From: Rhodobacteraceae bacterium UBA6213
GTDB lineage: Bacteria; Pseudomonadota; Alphaproteobacteria; Rhodobacterales; Rhodobacteraceae
DNA: 64,000 bases
NCBI GenBank assembly: GCA_002421605.1
Contig: DISJ01000012.1
Location: forward strand, 1 to 64,000
Direction: 5' to 3'
The translations under genes were made by a program, and so were the position numbers. The first letter of the stretch is position 1, and every line of letters begins with the position of its first letter. Of this stretch, positions 1-8,450 are shown piece by piece. The notes under the pieces were generated by a model. The model had not been told where the DNA came from, made no database searches, and saw only the letters and a program-made list of their open reading frames with translations.

Positions 1-167
1 CGGTGCGGGACCGCCTTGCCCGCTTACGGGCACTGGAAGTTGAGCTGGAACGCATGATCGCCCAATGCGAGCAGGGGACCATCGCTGATTGCCGGGTGAT
101 CAAGGTGCTGGGCAATCATGACCTTTGCGGCAACGAGCATGGCCAAAAAGACCAAGCTGCCCAATGA
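1..167 (+). CDS. MerR-family regulator, C-terminal fragment cut by the window edge
   Basis: The open frame from base 3 to a TGA at 165 encodes about 54 residues that look like the end of a metal-responsive MerR-type activator. A dimerisation-helix segment (RDRLARLRALEVELERM) is followed by a cysteine-bearing loop (CEQGTIADC, then a third Cys near the end). In CueR/ZntR-like proteins a C-x(n)-C loop at this place binds the metal. The N-terminal HTH lies outside the window, so metal and target are unknown. The insertion-sequence scar begins about 140 bp downstream; the bases between show no gene. Confidence 0.6.
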   Translation, partial: VRDRLARLRALEVELERMIAQCEQGTIADCRVIKVLGNHDLCGNEHGQKDQAAQ

Positions 168-306
168 CGCCATCGCCTAGAAACGTATCTCTGCTTCTGA
201 CCAATATTGGTTCTGCATGGTCCACCCTCTAGAATGCAGTTTTGGCGCCCCTTGAGGACCACAGGAGTTGCTCTTTTGCGTCCGGTAGGCAAAAAAGACC
301 CAAGTC

Positions 307-1033
307 TGTCAACGCCGGAGTAAAAACCAGCCACGGGGCGGCGCAAAAGTCTACCAGTTGAGGGTGCCTTTGGCGGAAGGTCTGAATGGGTTTCGCGGCC
401 CGGCAGCAGCGCTTTCAAGGTAGCTGGCGGCTGCCGGGGCGCGTTGGCCCGGAAGAGCCAAATCTGGCGTGACGTTCAGTTGATGGCGGCGTCCAGACGG
501 GCGCGGCTCTGACCCAGCCGGTAGCTGTCGCCGTTCATCTCGAGGATGTTGACGTGATGGGTCAGGCGGTCGAGCAACGCGCCGGTGAGGCGCTCGGAAC
601 CGAATGTTTCGGTCCATTCGTCGAACGGCAGGTTGCTGGTGATCAGGGTGGCGCCACGTTCGTAACGCTGCGAGATCAGCTCGAAGAGCAGCTCGGCGCC
701 GGTCTTGCTCAGCGGCACGAAGCCCAACTCGTCGATGATCAGCAGCTTGTAGCCCGCCATCTGCTTCTGCAGGCGCAGGAGGCGGCGCTCGTCTCTGGCC
801 TCCATCAGTTCGTTCACCAGCGCCGCGGCAGTTGTGAAGCCGACGGAGAGGCCTTTCTGGCAGGCTGCGAGCCCGAGCCCCAGGGCGACATGGGTCTTGC
901 CGGTGCCGCTCGGGCCAAGGGCGATGACATTCTCGCGCCGCTCGATCCACTCGCCGCGGGCCAGTTCAAGCACCTGCATCTTGTTGAGGCCGGGAATGGC
1001 CTCGAAGTCGAAGCTGTCGAGGCTCTTGGCCGA
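307..1033 (-). mobile_element. IS21-family remnant (istB side only)
   Basis: A one-sided IS21-type fragment. The terminus appears to begin at the TGTCAACGCCGG stretch at 307, a typical IS21-like end, and is followed inward by an istB helper gene read on the minus strand. The istB frame is cut at about 1033, where an in-frame stop meets unrelated IS3-type sequence. No istA transposase gene or opposite end is present, so the copy is dead by itself. The exact terminus is inferred from recollection of IS21 ends and from the position beyond the istB stop. Confidence 0.6.
476..1033 (-). pseudogene. istB: istB ATP-binding helper, 5'-truncated
   Basis: The C-terminal two thirds of an IS21-family IstB, the AAA+ ATPase that assists the IstA transposase. 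Walker A (GPSGTGKTH) and Walker B (LLIIDELGF) are intact, as is the tail ending LGQSRARLDAAIN. The frame can be read upstream to 1033 (SAKSLDSFDFEAIPGLNK), then hits TAG; roughly 80-90 N-terminal residues of a normal 250-260 aa IstB are missing. An internal ATG at 979 could give a 167 aa product that keeps the nucleotide motifs, but the cognate transposase is absent, so function is unlikely. Confidence 0.85.
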
Positions 1034-1220
1034 CTATTGCTCCGCCGCTTACAGAGGGCCTGTCCTCCAACCCCTCGGGCCCATGTTCGACGAAGCGGTC
1101 ATACCAGCGGTAAAACGTGGTGGGTGGGATGCTGATCTTGGCCAAGGCGCGCCTGACAGGCAGATGCGACTGCTCCACAAGCCGGATGATTTCGAGCTTT
1201 TCAGCGGCGGGGTATCTCAT
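1034..1220 (-). pseudogene. IS3-family transposase OrfB, N-terminal fragment
   Basis: Starts MRYPAAEKLEIIRLVEQSHL and continues through an HTH-like segment (PPTTFYRWYDRFVEHGPEGLEDRPS), the usual opening of OrfB in one IS3 subgroup. After about residue 60 the frame crosses into reverse-frame istB sequence, so the DDE catalytic domain is lost. The start overlaps the orfA stop as ATGA, as usual for this family. Non-functional as a transposase. Confidence 0.8.
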
Positions 1221-1612
1221 TCGTGGTCGCCCCCAGCCCCGGTCATGTTTTTTTTGAGCAGGCGATTTTCAAGGCTCAGATCGGCTACCAGTTCCTTCAG
1301 CGCCATCGCCTCCGCACGCAGGTCTTTAACCTCGCCGCTGTTGGCTTGGCGGACGGTGTCACCAGCCAACCGCTTCTTGCCAGCCTCCAGGAACTCCTTC
1401 GACCAGCTGTAATACAGGCTTTGGGCAATGCCCTCCTTGCGGCACAGTTCGGCAATGCTGTCCTCGCCACGAAAGCCCGACAGCACGATCCGTATCTTCT
1501 CCTCGGAAGAATGCAGTTTGCGCGTCGCGCGCCGGATATCCTTCACGACCTGCTCGGCAGGGGCCTTCGTTGTCACGGGTTTCGCTGGCGCGGTCCTTCG
1601 GTTCTTCATCAT
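1217..1612 (-). CDS. IS3-family transposase OrfA
   Basis: 131 aa basic protein with an HTH_Tnp_1-type helix-turn-helix (HSSEEKIRIVLSGFRGEDSI, then ELCRKEGIAQSLYYSWSKEF) followed by a leucine-zipper-like helix (LRAEAMALKELVADL). This is the DNA-binding subunit that joins OrfB in IS3 elements. The ATG at 1612 is chosen because GGAG lies six bases upstream; the longer frame uses TTG. The gene looks intact but its partner orfB is truncated, so it can at most act as a DNA-binding relic. Confidence 0.8.
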   Translation of the reverse strand: MMKNRRTAPAKPVTTKAPAEQVVKDIRRATRKLHSSEEKIRIVLSGFRGEDSIAELCRKEGIAQSLYYSWSKEFLEAGKKRLAGDTVRQANSGEVKDLRAEAMALKELVADLSLENRLLKKNMTGAGGDHE

Positions 1613-1701
1613 CTTCAACTCCAACTGGGATAAAGATGAGCCACAAACCCTCCGCTATGCAATCACGCTAAACTGTTCCATGGGCGCTGATGGCGGACAC
1701 G

Positions 1702-2118
1702 CTACGACGACAATTCCGCCGAACCCAACTCTACGGTAATGTCGCAGTTCAGCGTATTGCTTACCGTGCAAATCGCCTTTGCTTGCTTGACCAGATTGCT
1801 GGCACCGCCGGGCGTGTCCGGAAGTTTGCCATGCACCAGACAGCGAATGGATTGCAGCCTTCCCGGCATGTCGAGCGCCTTTTCCGAAACGACAGAAATG
1901 GCAAACGGAGCAATCTCGGCGTTCTCCCGGCTGGCCACTATGCGGATTGATTCCACCAGGCAATGACCCACCGAGGCCATCATGGTCAGCACGGGCTTGT
2001 CATAGGGTGGATGCAGCTGATCTGGGCCATTGGCGTCGGTTGCAAAGGTTACGCCGCCCACCCCGTCAAACCGGACAAAAACCGGGCCGAAACGTTTAGG
2101 TCTGATCTTCAATGCCAT
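1702..2118 (-). CDS. OsmC-like peroxiredoxin-fold protein
   Basis: 138 aa soluble protein of the OsmC/Ohr superfamily, whose members reduce organic hydroperoxides with two cysteines. Cys53 sits in the helix-start motif SVGHCLVESIR and Cys117 in AICTVSNTL, matching the two redox cysteines. The ATG at 2118 is preferred (AAAGG about 10 bases upstream); a TTG at 2136 would overlap the TRAP permease stop. It is the last gene of the TRAP operon, 14 bp after the large permease gene. Whether it protects the cell during uptake of that substrate is inference; it may also be a YhfA-type OsmC of unknown substrate. Confidence 0.75.
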   Translation of the reverse strand: MALKIRPKRFGPVFVRFDGVGGVTFATDANGPDQLHPPYDKPVLTMMASVGHCLVESIRIVASRENAEIAPFAISVVSEKALDMPGRLQSIRCLVHGKLPDTPGGASNLVKQAKAICTVSNTLNCDITVELGSAELSS

Positions 2119-2132
2119 GATGGGTACGCCTT

Positions 2133-3422
2133 TCAAAACAGAAGATCGGGAAGGAATAGCGCGATCGACGGCACAAGCGTCAGGATCACGATTGCGACGA
2201 GATGTATCAGCCAGTACGGCACGGTGGCACGCGCTACCCGACCGAGGCTTACCTCGTTGTTGGCAAGGCTGGACAGCACCGACAGGTTCAGCCCAACCGG
2301 TGGCGTGACCTGCCCGATCTCGATCACGATGGTGATGATTACGCCAATCCAGATCGCGTCAAAGCCGAGACCGGTAAGCAAGGGAAACACGACGGGAAGC
2401 GTCATGATCATCAGCGACAGCCCATCGAAGAAACAGCCTAGGATCAGATAGAGCAGCACCACCAGAAACAGCACACCGTATCGGTCGAAACCGCTTGCTG
2501 CGACGGAATGCAGGATCTGTTGAGGGATACCGAGAATGCTGACCGATTGCGCCAGTATGGTTGCGCCCAGCACCACAAACCCGATGGCTGAGAACAGAAG
2601 TGTCGAATGGAAAATCGCCTTCAGCAAATCGGCTAGGGTCAGATCGCCCCAGACAGACGACAAGATGGCCGCGAGGACCACACCGATGGCGGCAGCTTCT
2701 GTCGGGGTCGCCAGCCCGCCAACGATGCTGCCAATCACCGCCACGATCAGCACCAGTAGTGGCCAGATCTGTCGGAATCCCAAGATCACCTGCCACGGCG
2801 ACTTTCTGCTGTCATCGACCGGCGCAACATGCGGGTGGCGCAAGGCCTTGAGAAAAATGTAAACCATGAACAAAGCGCCGATCATGAGCCCCGGTATGAT
2901 GCCCGCAACGAACAACCGACCGATCGACGTTTCGGTCAGCGCACCGAAGATCAAAAACGAAAGGCTCGGCGGGATCAGAAGGCCGAGTGTTCCGCCGCCT
3001 GCGAGGCTTCCGACGATCATATCCTTGTCGTAGCCACGTCGTACCATTTCTGGATAGGCGACCGAACCCACCGCCGCAGCGGTGGATAAGCTTGATCCGC
3101 TGACCGCCCCGAACAGGGTGCACACGACGATATTGGTATGCAAGAGACCGCCGGGTATTCGGCGAAACAGCGGCGAGAAGGCAGCATATGCCCGACCGCT
3201 CACACCGCTGCGTAGCAGGATTTCGCCAAGCAGGATGAACAGAGGAACGGCACTGAGCGTAAAGGAGTTGAACACCCGCCAGATTGCATCAACCGCAAGC
3301 GAGGTCGCGCCATTCGAAAAGACCTGCAGAAGCACCATGCCGGTCAGCCCGAGCGCCGCGCCTAGCGCAACGCCTGTTGAGGCAGTCGCGACCATGATGC
3401 TGATCAGTGATGTCCAGAACAT
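2133..3422 (-). CDS. TRAP transporter large permease (DctM type)
   Basis: 429 aa integral membrane protein with around 12 hydrophobic segments, the usual size and character of the DctM/TRAP large subunit of the ion-transporter superfamily. Recognisable stretches include SVPLFILLGEILLRSGV near the N-terminus, GGGTLGLLIPPSL in the middle and EIGQVTPPVGLNL near the C-terminus, all typical of DctM. It carries the substrate delivered by the periplasmic binding protein across the membrane with Na+ symport. It follows the small permease gene by 3 bp, and the downstream OsmC-like gene is close enough to be co-transcribed. Substrate unknown. Confidence 0.93.
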   Translation of the reverse strand: MFWTSLISIMVATASTGVALGAALGLTGMVLLQVFSNGATSLAVDAIWRVFNSFTLSAVPLFILLGEILLRSGVSGRAYAAFSPLFRRIPGGLLHTNIVVCTLFGAVSGSSLSTAAAVGSVAYPEMVRRGYDKDMIVGSLAGGGTLGLLIPPSLSFLIFGALTETSIGRLFVAGIIPGLMIGALFMVYIFLKALRHPHVAPVDDSRKSPWQVILGFRQIWPLLVLIVAVIGSIVGGLATPTEAAAIGVVLAAILSSVWGDLTLADLLKAIFHSTLLFSAIGFVVLGATILAQSVSILGIPQQILHSVAASGFDRYGVLFLVVLLYLILGCFFDGLSLMIMTLPVVFPLLTGLGFDAIWIGVIITIVIEIGQVTPPVGLNLSVLSSLANNEVSLGRVARATVPYWLIHLVAIVILTLVPSIALFLPDLLF

Positions 3423-3425
3423 GGC

Positions 3426-3971
3426 TCAGCTGTCCTTACTTGGCGGAGCGATAGGCGGCAGGCCCTCTGATCGATCGTAGCTCTCCGGTTCGATCATTCC
3501 GAAGAGCCGCCCCAGAAATACGAGCCATGTCAGCGACAGCGACAGCGGAATCGCAGCCATCCATGGATAGAGCAGCAGCCGCGCGGTTTCAGTTTTGAGC
3601 GTGCGCTTCCAGGCAAATTCAAGCCACGGGATGGATTCTACAATGATCCAGCCGAAGAACACCAACCCGACCAGAAGCGCGGCGACCCGCACCTGAGGCG
3701 CAAGCCAGGCCTTGATCGCCTCGGCGACGATCGAGACCCGCACATGCTGCCCGCGTAGCGTGACCAGCGGCAGGCCAAGAAACAGCGATGCGCTCAGCAT
3801 CAGGCCAACAACCTCTTCGGTTATATGCAGCGGCGTGCTGGTAAAGCGGCGCATGAACACGCTGGTCACGATGATCGCCACGATGCCGGTCATGATCAGG
3901 GCCGCAAAGGCCGCCATGGCAAGGGCCAGATACTCCAGCCCTTGCGCGAGGATACGCATTTTGCGCGACAT
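3426..3971 (-). CDS. TRAP transporter small permease (DctQ type)
   Basis: 181 aa with four predicted membrane helices, including LALAMAAFAALIMTGIVAII and MLSASLFLGLPLVTLRGQHV. The LGLPLVTLRGQHVRVSIVAE stretch is typical of DctQ proteins. It works as the small membrane subunit in complex with the large permease. It lies between the binding-protein gene (9 bp gap) and the large permease gene (3 bp gap), the standard P-Q-M order. Confidence 0.92.
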   Translation of the reverse strand: MSRKMRILAQGLEYLALAMAAFAALIMTGIVAIIVTSVFMRRFTSTPLHITEEVVGLMLSASLFLGLPLVTLRGQHVRVSIVAEAIKAWLAPQVRVAALLVGLVFFGWIIVESIPWLEFAWKRTLKTETARLLLYPWMAAIPLSLSLTWLVFLGRLFGMIEPESYDRSEGLPPIAPPSKDS

Positions 3972-3980
3972 GGCAGGGCG

Positions 3981-4994
3981 TCAACGACCGAGCGCCGTCA
4001 GCATACGCTGCCGGTATTCCATCGCATTTCCGCCCGCTTCTTCCGCAAGCATCTGCCAGGTTTCCCCAACCGCTTGCAGAAAGATCGCGCGGTCGGCTTC
4101 CGGGAAGTCCGGACCCCATGTCACGCCCATGCCCTCCAGTTTCGTGCGGGCTTCGAGTTCCTTCTCGAAGTCCTGGTCGTATTGGTTGGTGCGTTCCCAG
4201 AGGTCATCAGCAGCTTGTGAAATGACCGCCCTGATTGACTCGTCCGTTGCTTCCCAACGCTTCGTCGATATCCCCAGCGAATAGGGTGCCGAAGCCATCG
4301 GATAGAGGAACGAAGCGTACTGGGTCACTTCCTGAAGCGAGATGGTCTGCGCATAAAGCGCCGGATAGAGCGCGCAATCAACCACACCTGTTTTCAGCGC
4401 CACATAGGTTTCCTCTTGTGCGATGATTTGAGCGGAAACGCCGAGACGGGTGAAGGTTTCCACCTGTTCGCGTGCCCAGACCCGCAGCTTGATTCCCTTT
4501 AGGTCGGCAAGGGTGCTGACTGGCTTCTTGCTGCAGAACACCGAAACCGACAGCGTCGGAATGGCGACGAAGCCAACCGTGGTAACGCCCCAGTCGGTAT
4601 ATTCTTCTTCGTAAATCTGCTGCGCGACGGGCAGAACCGCCTTGAGTTCATCGACCGTGCTAATCGCGCCTTGCACAAAGACCGAACTGAGCGCTGGCGC
4701 ATCGCGGCCAAGATAGTTCGACCACATCAGGCTCATTTCCACCACGTCCTGGGGCAACACGCGCAGCAGATCGGTGTTGGGAACCCCGAGCGAGCTGCCA
4801 CTATATACCGTCAGCTTGAAGTCCTTGGCGGCTAGCGCGGCATTCACTTCACTTGCGAACTGTTCGAGCTGCACAGATTCCGGCCGAGCGCTCGGCAGGA
4901 AGTTGTTGAGGCGCCAGTCCTCAGCAAGAACCGCTGGCGCCATGGCGCAGAACAGTCCCACGCCAAGGCCGGCGGTGCGGATCACGGATTTCAT
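3981..4994 (-). CDS. TRAP transporter substrate-binding protein (DctP type)
   Basis: 337 aa periplasmic binding protein with a Sec signal peptide (hydrophobic core LGVGLFCAMAPAVLA, cleavage after about residue 24). The LKGIKLRVWAREQVETFTRLG region holds the conserved arginine that usually binds a substrate carboxylate in DctP proteins, so an organic acid ligand is likely. First gene of the TRAP operon; start fixed by a GAGGAGGAAAG Shine-Dalgarno upstream of ATG 4994. The sequence does not let me name the substrate. Confidence 0.92.
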   Translation of the reverse strand: MKSVIRTAGLGVGLFCAMAPAVLAEDWRLNNFLPSARPESVQLEQFASEVNAALAAKDFKLTVYSGSSLGVPNTDLLRVLPQDVVEMSLMWSNYLGRDAPALSSVFVQGAISTVDELKAVLPVAQQIYEEEYTDWGVTTVGFVAIPTLSVSVFCSKKPVSTLADLKGIKLRVWAREQVETFTRLGVSAQIIAQEETYVALKTGVVDCALYPALYAQTISLQEVTQYASFLYPMASAPYSLGISTKRWEATDESIRAVISQAADDLWERTNQYDQDFEKELEARTKLEGMGVTWGPDFPEADRAIFLQAVGETWQMLAEEAGGNAMEYRQRMLTALGR

Positions 4995-5835
4995 ATGGCT
5001 TTCCTCCTCTGGTCGGGCAAAGTGCCCTTGAACTTGTGTGGTGAGAAAACGATCCTGTCGGACCGGGCCGCCGCGCCGAGAGTGACCACAGCAAGGGCAG
5101 CAACTTGATCAGGCGCTGTGCCCACGCTAGCTGCAAGCACAGCGAAAAGTGTTACCCAGTCCGGATTCAGAGCTTCCATTCTTCACACCGAGGCGGAGTA
5201 GGCTCCGCATCACATCAATATCTGATTTTTGCCAAGTAAACTCCATCATTTTCGCTGCTTCTTGCGCAGGAATTGCAATAGATGATCCGTGTTCCAGTGA
5301 AATACGAAGCATATGATCTATCGTAATCTAGCAGCCGCAGGCGCACCCACGCCAATGTGCCGCCTCGGCTGGTCCAACGTTGAAGAGCGGATCTGGGCCT
5401 CACCGAACATGGCAGCAAACTCAGGTATTCGGTCTGCTAGGTCGCGCGCTCTTCGCTTTAGAAACTCGCGCCCGCGGGTCTGTTCAAGGAGCACTTGCCC
5501 AACCCCCCTGACCAGCGCTTGCTTTCTCGGTTAGCTCAAATGGCCAGAAGGTAAGTTTTTATTTGTTTCAGTTACTACATCATGGCGAACGAAGTTGCCA
5601 GACACCGAGCCGGTAAATGGCTTTATGGGTTCCCTAGAGAACTCTGCTTCAATGCGGGAAAGAGAATGCGCAAGCATCTCCAACCAATGCTGTCACCTAT
5701 ATAGAACAGCTTATGCGGTGTTCCATAATCGGCAACTGACCCGCATCCGCAACTGGGGCAGCCGGTGGGGCATTCCACCACCAAACCAGCCCGTCAACGC
5801 AACGAGATCATCAGCTATCCGGTGTCTTGACTGTT
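4995..5835 (-). other. Gene-debris region between the TRAP operon and tRNA-Gln
   Basis: About 840 bp without a convincing intact gene and visibly more AT-rich than the neighbours in places (about 5150-5330 and 5540-5720). On the minus strand one frame gives two consecutive protein-like pieces separated by a stop near 5535: an upstream piece containing LEMLAHSLSRIEAEF and ending KNLPSGHLS, then a downstream piece containing LLEQTRGREFLKRRARDLAD. They look like parts of one decayed gene, but I do not recognise the family. The segment next to 4995 must also contain the promoter of the TRAP operon; no clear -35/-10 was identified. Confidence 0.4.
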
Positions 5836-5910
5836 TGGCTGGGGCGGTAGGATTCGAACCTACGGTACACGGTACCAAAAACCGATGCCTTACCACTTGG
5901 CCACGCCCCA
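5836..5910 (-). tRNA. tRNA-Gln (anticodon TTG)
   Basis: 75 nt on the minus strand including an encoded CCA. The acceptor stem TGGGGCG pairs with CGCCCCA, the D arm is GGCCAAGTGGTAAGGC, the anticodon loop TTTTGGT gives anticodon TTG, and the T arm carries GGTTCGAATCC. The first anticodon-stem pair (T-T) is not Watson-Crick. Its 3' end faces the debris region, a common arrangement for integrated elements. Confidence 0.95.
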
Positions 5911-5922
5911 ACCGTGGGCGGG

Positions 5923-5951
5923 TGTTTAGCCAAGCTACCGCGAGGCCGCAA
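5923..5951 (-). promoter_or_regulatory. Probable sigma-70 promoter of tRNA-Gln
   Basis: On the minus strand TTGCGG (5951-5946) is followed after exactly 17 bases by TAAACA (5928-5923), placing a start a few bases before the mature tRNA 5' end at 5910. Spacing and position fit a vegetative promoter. Confidence 0.55.
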
Positions 5952-6009
5952 GGGGAATTTGGCGTGTTTGCCGTTGTGTGCGGGGTAAGCGTCGCGCTAT
6001 GGGGCGGCG

Positions 6010-7185
6010 ATGGAACGGTGCGATGTGATCATTCTGGGTGCGGGGGCTGCGGGCATGATGGCCGGCATCGAGGCTGCGCGTCGTGGGCGACGGGTAGTGA
6101 TGCTCGATCATGCACAGGCGCCGGGCGAGAAAATTCGCATATCGGGTGGCGGGCGGTGCAACTTTACTAACCTCTCGACTGCGCCGGAGCGCTTCCTTTC
6201 GCAAAACCCTCGGTTTTCGCGCTCGGCGCTGGCGCGGTTCACGCCCGCCGATTTCATCGCGCGACTCGATCATGCGGGCATCGCCTGGCATGAAAAGATA
6301 GCCGGGCAGTTATTCTGCGACGGTTCGGCAACGCAGGTTGTGGGGATGCTGACCGCGGCGATGGGCGAGGCGGGGGTCAGCCTGCGGCTTGGGGTCGAAA
6401 TCGGTGCGGTGCGGCGCGCGGGCGGATTTGTGGTTGAAACGCCGGGCGGGGGTCTGGCGGCGGAAAGCCTGGTGGTGGCGACGGGAGGCAAGTCGATCCC
6501 GAAGATGGGGGCCACCGGGCTTGGCTATCGAATCGCGGAGAGCTTTGGGCTGGGGCTGGTGGAAACGCGCCCCGGTCTTGTGCCGCTGACGCTGTCAGAG
6601 CCTGATCTGGCGGCTACGTCGGCGTTGGCGGGGGTGGCGCTACCGGCGCGGCTGAGTGTGGGGCGCACGGCTTTTGACGCGGGCTTGTTGTTCACCCATC
6701 GCGGGCTTTCGGGGCCGGCGGTGCTGCAAATCTCGAACTATTGGCGCGAGGGGGGCGAGGTGGTGATCGACCTCGCCCCCGGCGAGCGGCTGGGCGCGGC
6801 GCTGCGGGCGGCGCGCACCGAATCGGGGCGCAGCGCGGTTCAGACGGTTCTGGCGCGGTGGCTGCCCGAGCGGCTGGCGGCGTTTGTAACGGCGCGGGCG
6901 GGGGTTGAGGGGCGGCTGGCGGACCAGCCGAATGCGGCGCTTGATCGGCTGGCCGAGGCGGCGCAGGCGTGGCGGCTGCGGCCGACGGGCAGCGAGGGGT
7001 ATCGGACCGCCGAGGTGACGCTGGGCGGGGTCGATACTAGGGGGCTTGATGCGCGCACGATGGAGGCGCGGGCGGTGCCGGGCTTGTATTTTGTGGGCGA
7101 GGTGATCGATGTGACCGGCTGGCTGGGGGGCTATAATTTCCAGTGGGCGTGGTCGTCGGGCTGGGCGGCGGGTCAGGTTGCTTGA
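6010..7185 (+). CDS. HI0933-family flavoprotein (NAD(P)/FAD-dependent oxidoreductase)
   Basis: 391 aa soluble flavoprotein of the HI0933/YhiN/BaiN-like family. It has an N-terminal dinucleotide-binding fold (VIILGAGAAGMMAG), the family motif KIRISGGGRCNFTN, a second stretch VVATGGKSIPKMGATGLGY, and the C-terminal family ending FVGEVIDVTGWLGGYNFQWA, which closes the FAD site. Family members bind FAD; physiological substrates are mostly unknown. It stands alone on the plus strand after the divergent tRNA-Gln. Length is normal for the family. Very GC-rich throughout. Confidence 0.92.
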   Translation: MERCDVIILGAGAAGMMAGIEAARRGRRVVMLDHAQAPGEKIRISGGGRCNFTNLSTAPERFLSQNPRFSRSALARFTPADFIARLDHAGIAWHEKIAGQLFCDGSATQVVGMLTAAMGEAGVSLRLGVEIGAVRRAGGFVVETPGGGLAAESLVVATGGKSIPKMGATGLGYRIAESFGLGLVETRPGLVPLTLSEPDLAATSALAGVALPARLSVGRTAFDAGLLFTHRGLSGPAVLQISNYWREGGEVVIDLAPGERLGAALRAARTESGRSAVQTVLARWLPERLAAFVTARAGVEGRLADQPNAALDRLAEAAQAWRLRPTGSEGYRTAEVTLGGVDTRGLDARTMEARAVPGLYFVGEVIDVTGWLGGYNFQWAWSSGWAAGQVA

Positions 7186-7563
7186 GGGTGGCCGGGACGC
7201 GGCGGCTTAACACGCGTGTTAGGTTTGGTAAGAGATTGATTCTTATTGGATGTGAGAGTGGCGTTAAGGGGTTTTTAAGGTGTTTCGGAGGGCGGTTGCG
7301 GCGACTTTTTCTCTGATATCGGGCAGTCGAGGGGCAAAAAGCGCCCCTTAGCTTTCATTTCAGGCTCTAACGTCGCTGCCCTCTCCCGCCTGATTGTCGA
7401 TGGCGGGGCGGCTTCACCCCATTTGCCTCGCGCCTTGCGGCGCTGGGCAATCGGGCCGGGCAAGGGTCCGCCGGACCCTCGCTGGTCCGGCCCTCGGGGT
7501 CGCTTGGCTACCACCTGTGTATCTGCAGGCCTTGTCAGACGTGGCAAGGTTCGTTCGCGCGCC
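7186..7563. other. Intergenic region with palindromes, no gene seen
   Basis: About 380 bp between the convergent flavoprotein and murI genes. It contains short hairpins, including GGGGC-loop-GCCCC around 7330 and GGGTCC-GCC-GGACCC around 7465, followed by further GGTCCGGCC-type repeats. These could act as transcription barriers or be decayed repeat units. The open frames here lack start signals and protein-like composition. Confidence 0.4.
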
Positions 7564-8376
7564 TCACGCCGCCTCGAACTTCACCCCTTTGCGCAGAAAC
7601 TGCGTTGCGCGCGAGGATACCTGCGCGGGATTGCCGGTTGTCAGGTTCACGCTGCGCGTGCCGCTGCCCAGCATTTCGGGGCGGCGGGTGAGGTAATCGG
7701 CAAGGCTTTCGGCCACCAGATTGGCTTGGCTATAGACCCGCACCTTGGGGCCCAATGCTTCCTGAAAGCTGCGCTCCATCAGCGGGTAATGGGTGCAGCC
7801 CAGAATGGCGGCCTCGGGCATCGGCATCCGGCGTTTCAGCGCATCAACGTGGCTTTGCACCAGCGCCTCGGCAAGAATCTCGTCGCCCTGTTCGATCGCG
7901 TCAACAACTCCGGCGCAGGGCTGCGCCTCGACATCGACGCCAATGGCGCGGTAGGCAAGCTCGCGCTGAAAGGCACGGCTGGCGACGGTGGCGGGGGTGG
8001 CAAACAGCGCCACATGCTTGATTGCCACCTCGCGCGGGGGCGAATTGTCGCCCCACTGACGCTCGGTCAGCGCCTCGATCAGCGGCACGAACACGCCCAG
8101 CGCGCGTTTGCCCGGCGGTATCCATGTTTCCTGCATCCGTTTGAGGGCGACCGCGGAAGCGGTGTTGCAGGCGATTATGACCAGATCGCAACCCTCGGCC
8201 CAAAGCCGTTCGACCCCTGCGCAGGTCAGCTGAAAAATATCCTCCGCGTCGCGCACCCCGTAGGGCGCGTGCGCATTGTCGCCGTAATAGACGAACGGAA
8301 CCTCTGGCAGACGTTTTTTGAGGGCGTCAAGCACCGTCAGCCCGCCAAGGCCGCTATCGAATACACCTACCGCCAT
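7564..8376 (-). CDS. murI: Glutamate racemase
   Basis: 270 aa cytoplasmic enzyme that converts L-glutamate to D-glutamate for peptidoglycan. The opening VFDSGLGGLTVLDALKK with catalytic Asp7, the YYGDNAHAPYG motif, and the two catalytic cysteines in IIACNTASA (Cys70) and ILGCTHYPLM (about Cys193) are all present. Start supported by GGAGGGG before ATG 8376. Cofactor-independent family; length normal. Transcribed on its own, tail to tail with the flavoprotein gene and downstream of the indolepyruvate oxidoreductase gene. Confidence 0.96.
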   Translation of the reverse strand: MAVGVFDSGLGGLTVLDALKKRLPEVPFVYYGDNAHAPYGVRDAEDIFQLTCAGVERLWAEGCDLVIIACNTASAVALKRMQETWIPPGKRALGVFVPLIEALTERQWGDNSPPREVAIKHVALFATPATVASRAFQRELAYRAIGVDVEAQPCAGVVDAIEQGDEILAEALVQSHVDALKRRMPMPEAAILGCTHYPLMERSFQEALGPKVRVYSQANLVAESLADYLTRRPEMLGSGTRSVNLTTGNPAQVSSRATQFLRKGVKFEAA

Positions 8377-8450
8377 GCTGCCCCTCCATTGACCCGGATC
8401 AGATACGGGCCTTGGCCTCTTTTACGCGGCAGCGCGGCGAAATTCCAAGC

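Larger units (their letters stand above)
1034..1660 (-). mobile_element. IS3-family remnant (orfA plus start of orfB)
   Basis: The 5' part of an IS3-type element: a complete orfA and about the first 60 codons of orfB, cut where it meets the IS21 remnant. orfA and orfB overlap by ATGA at 1217-1220. The outer boundary near 1660 is approximate, because I could not identify the terminal repeat with confidence. Confidence 0.6.

Noticed and set aside
4991..5179. 62-codon frame upstream of the TRAP binding-protein gene, ending in an overlap with its ATG
   Set aside because: It crosses the Shine-Dalgarno of the binding-protein gene and resembles no family; more likely part of the decayed region.
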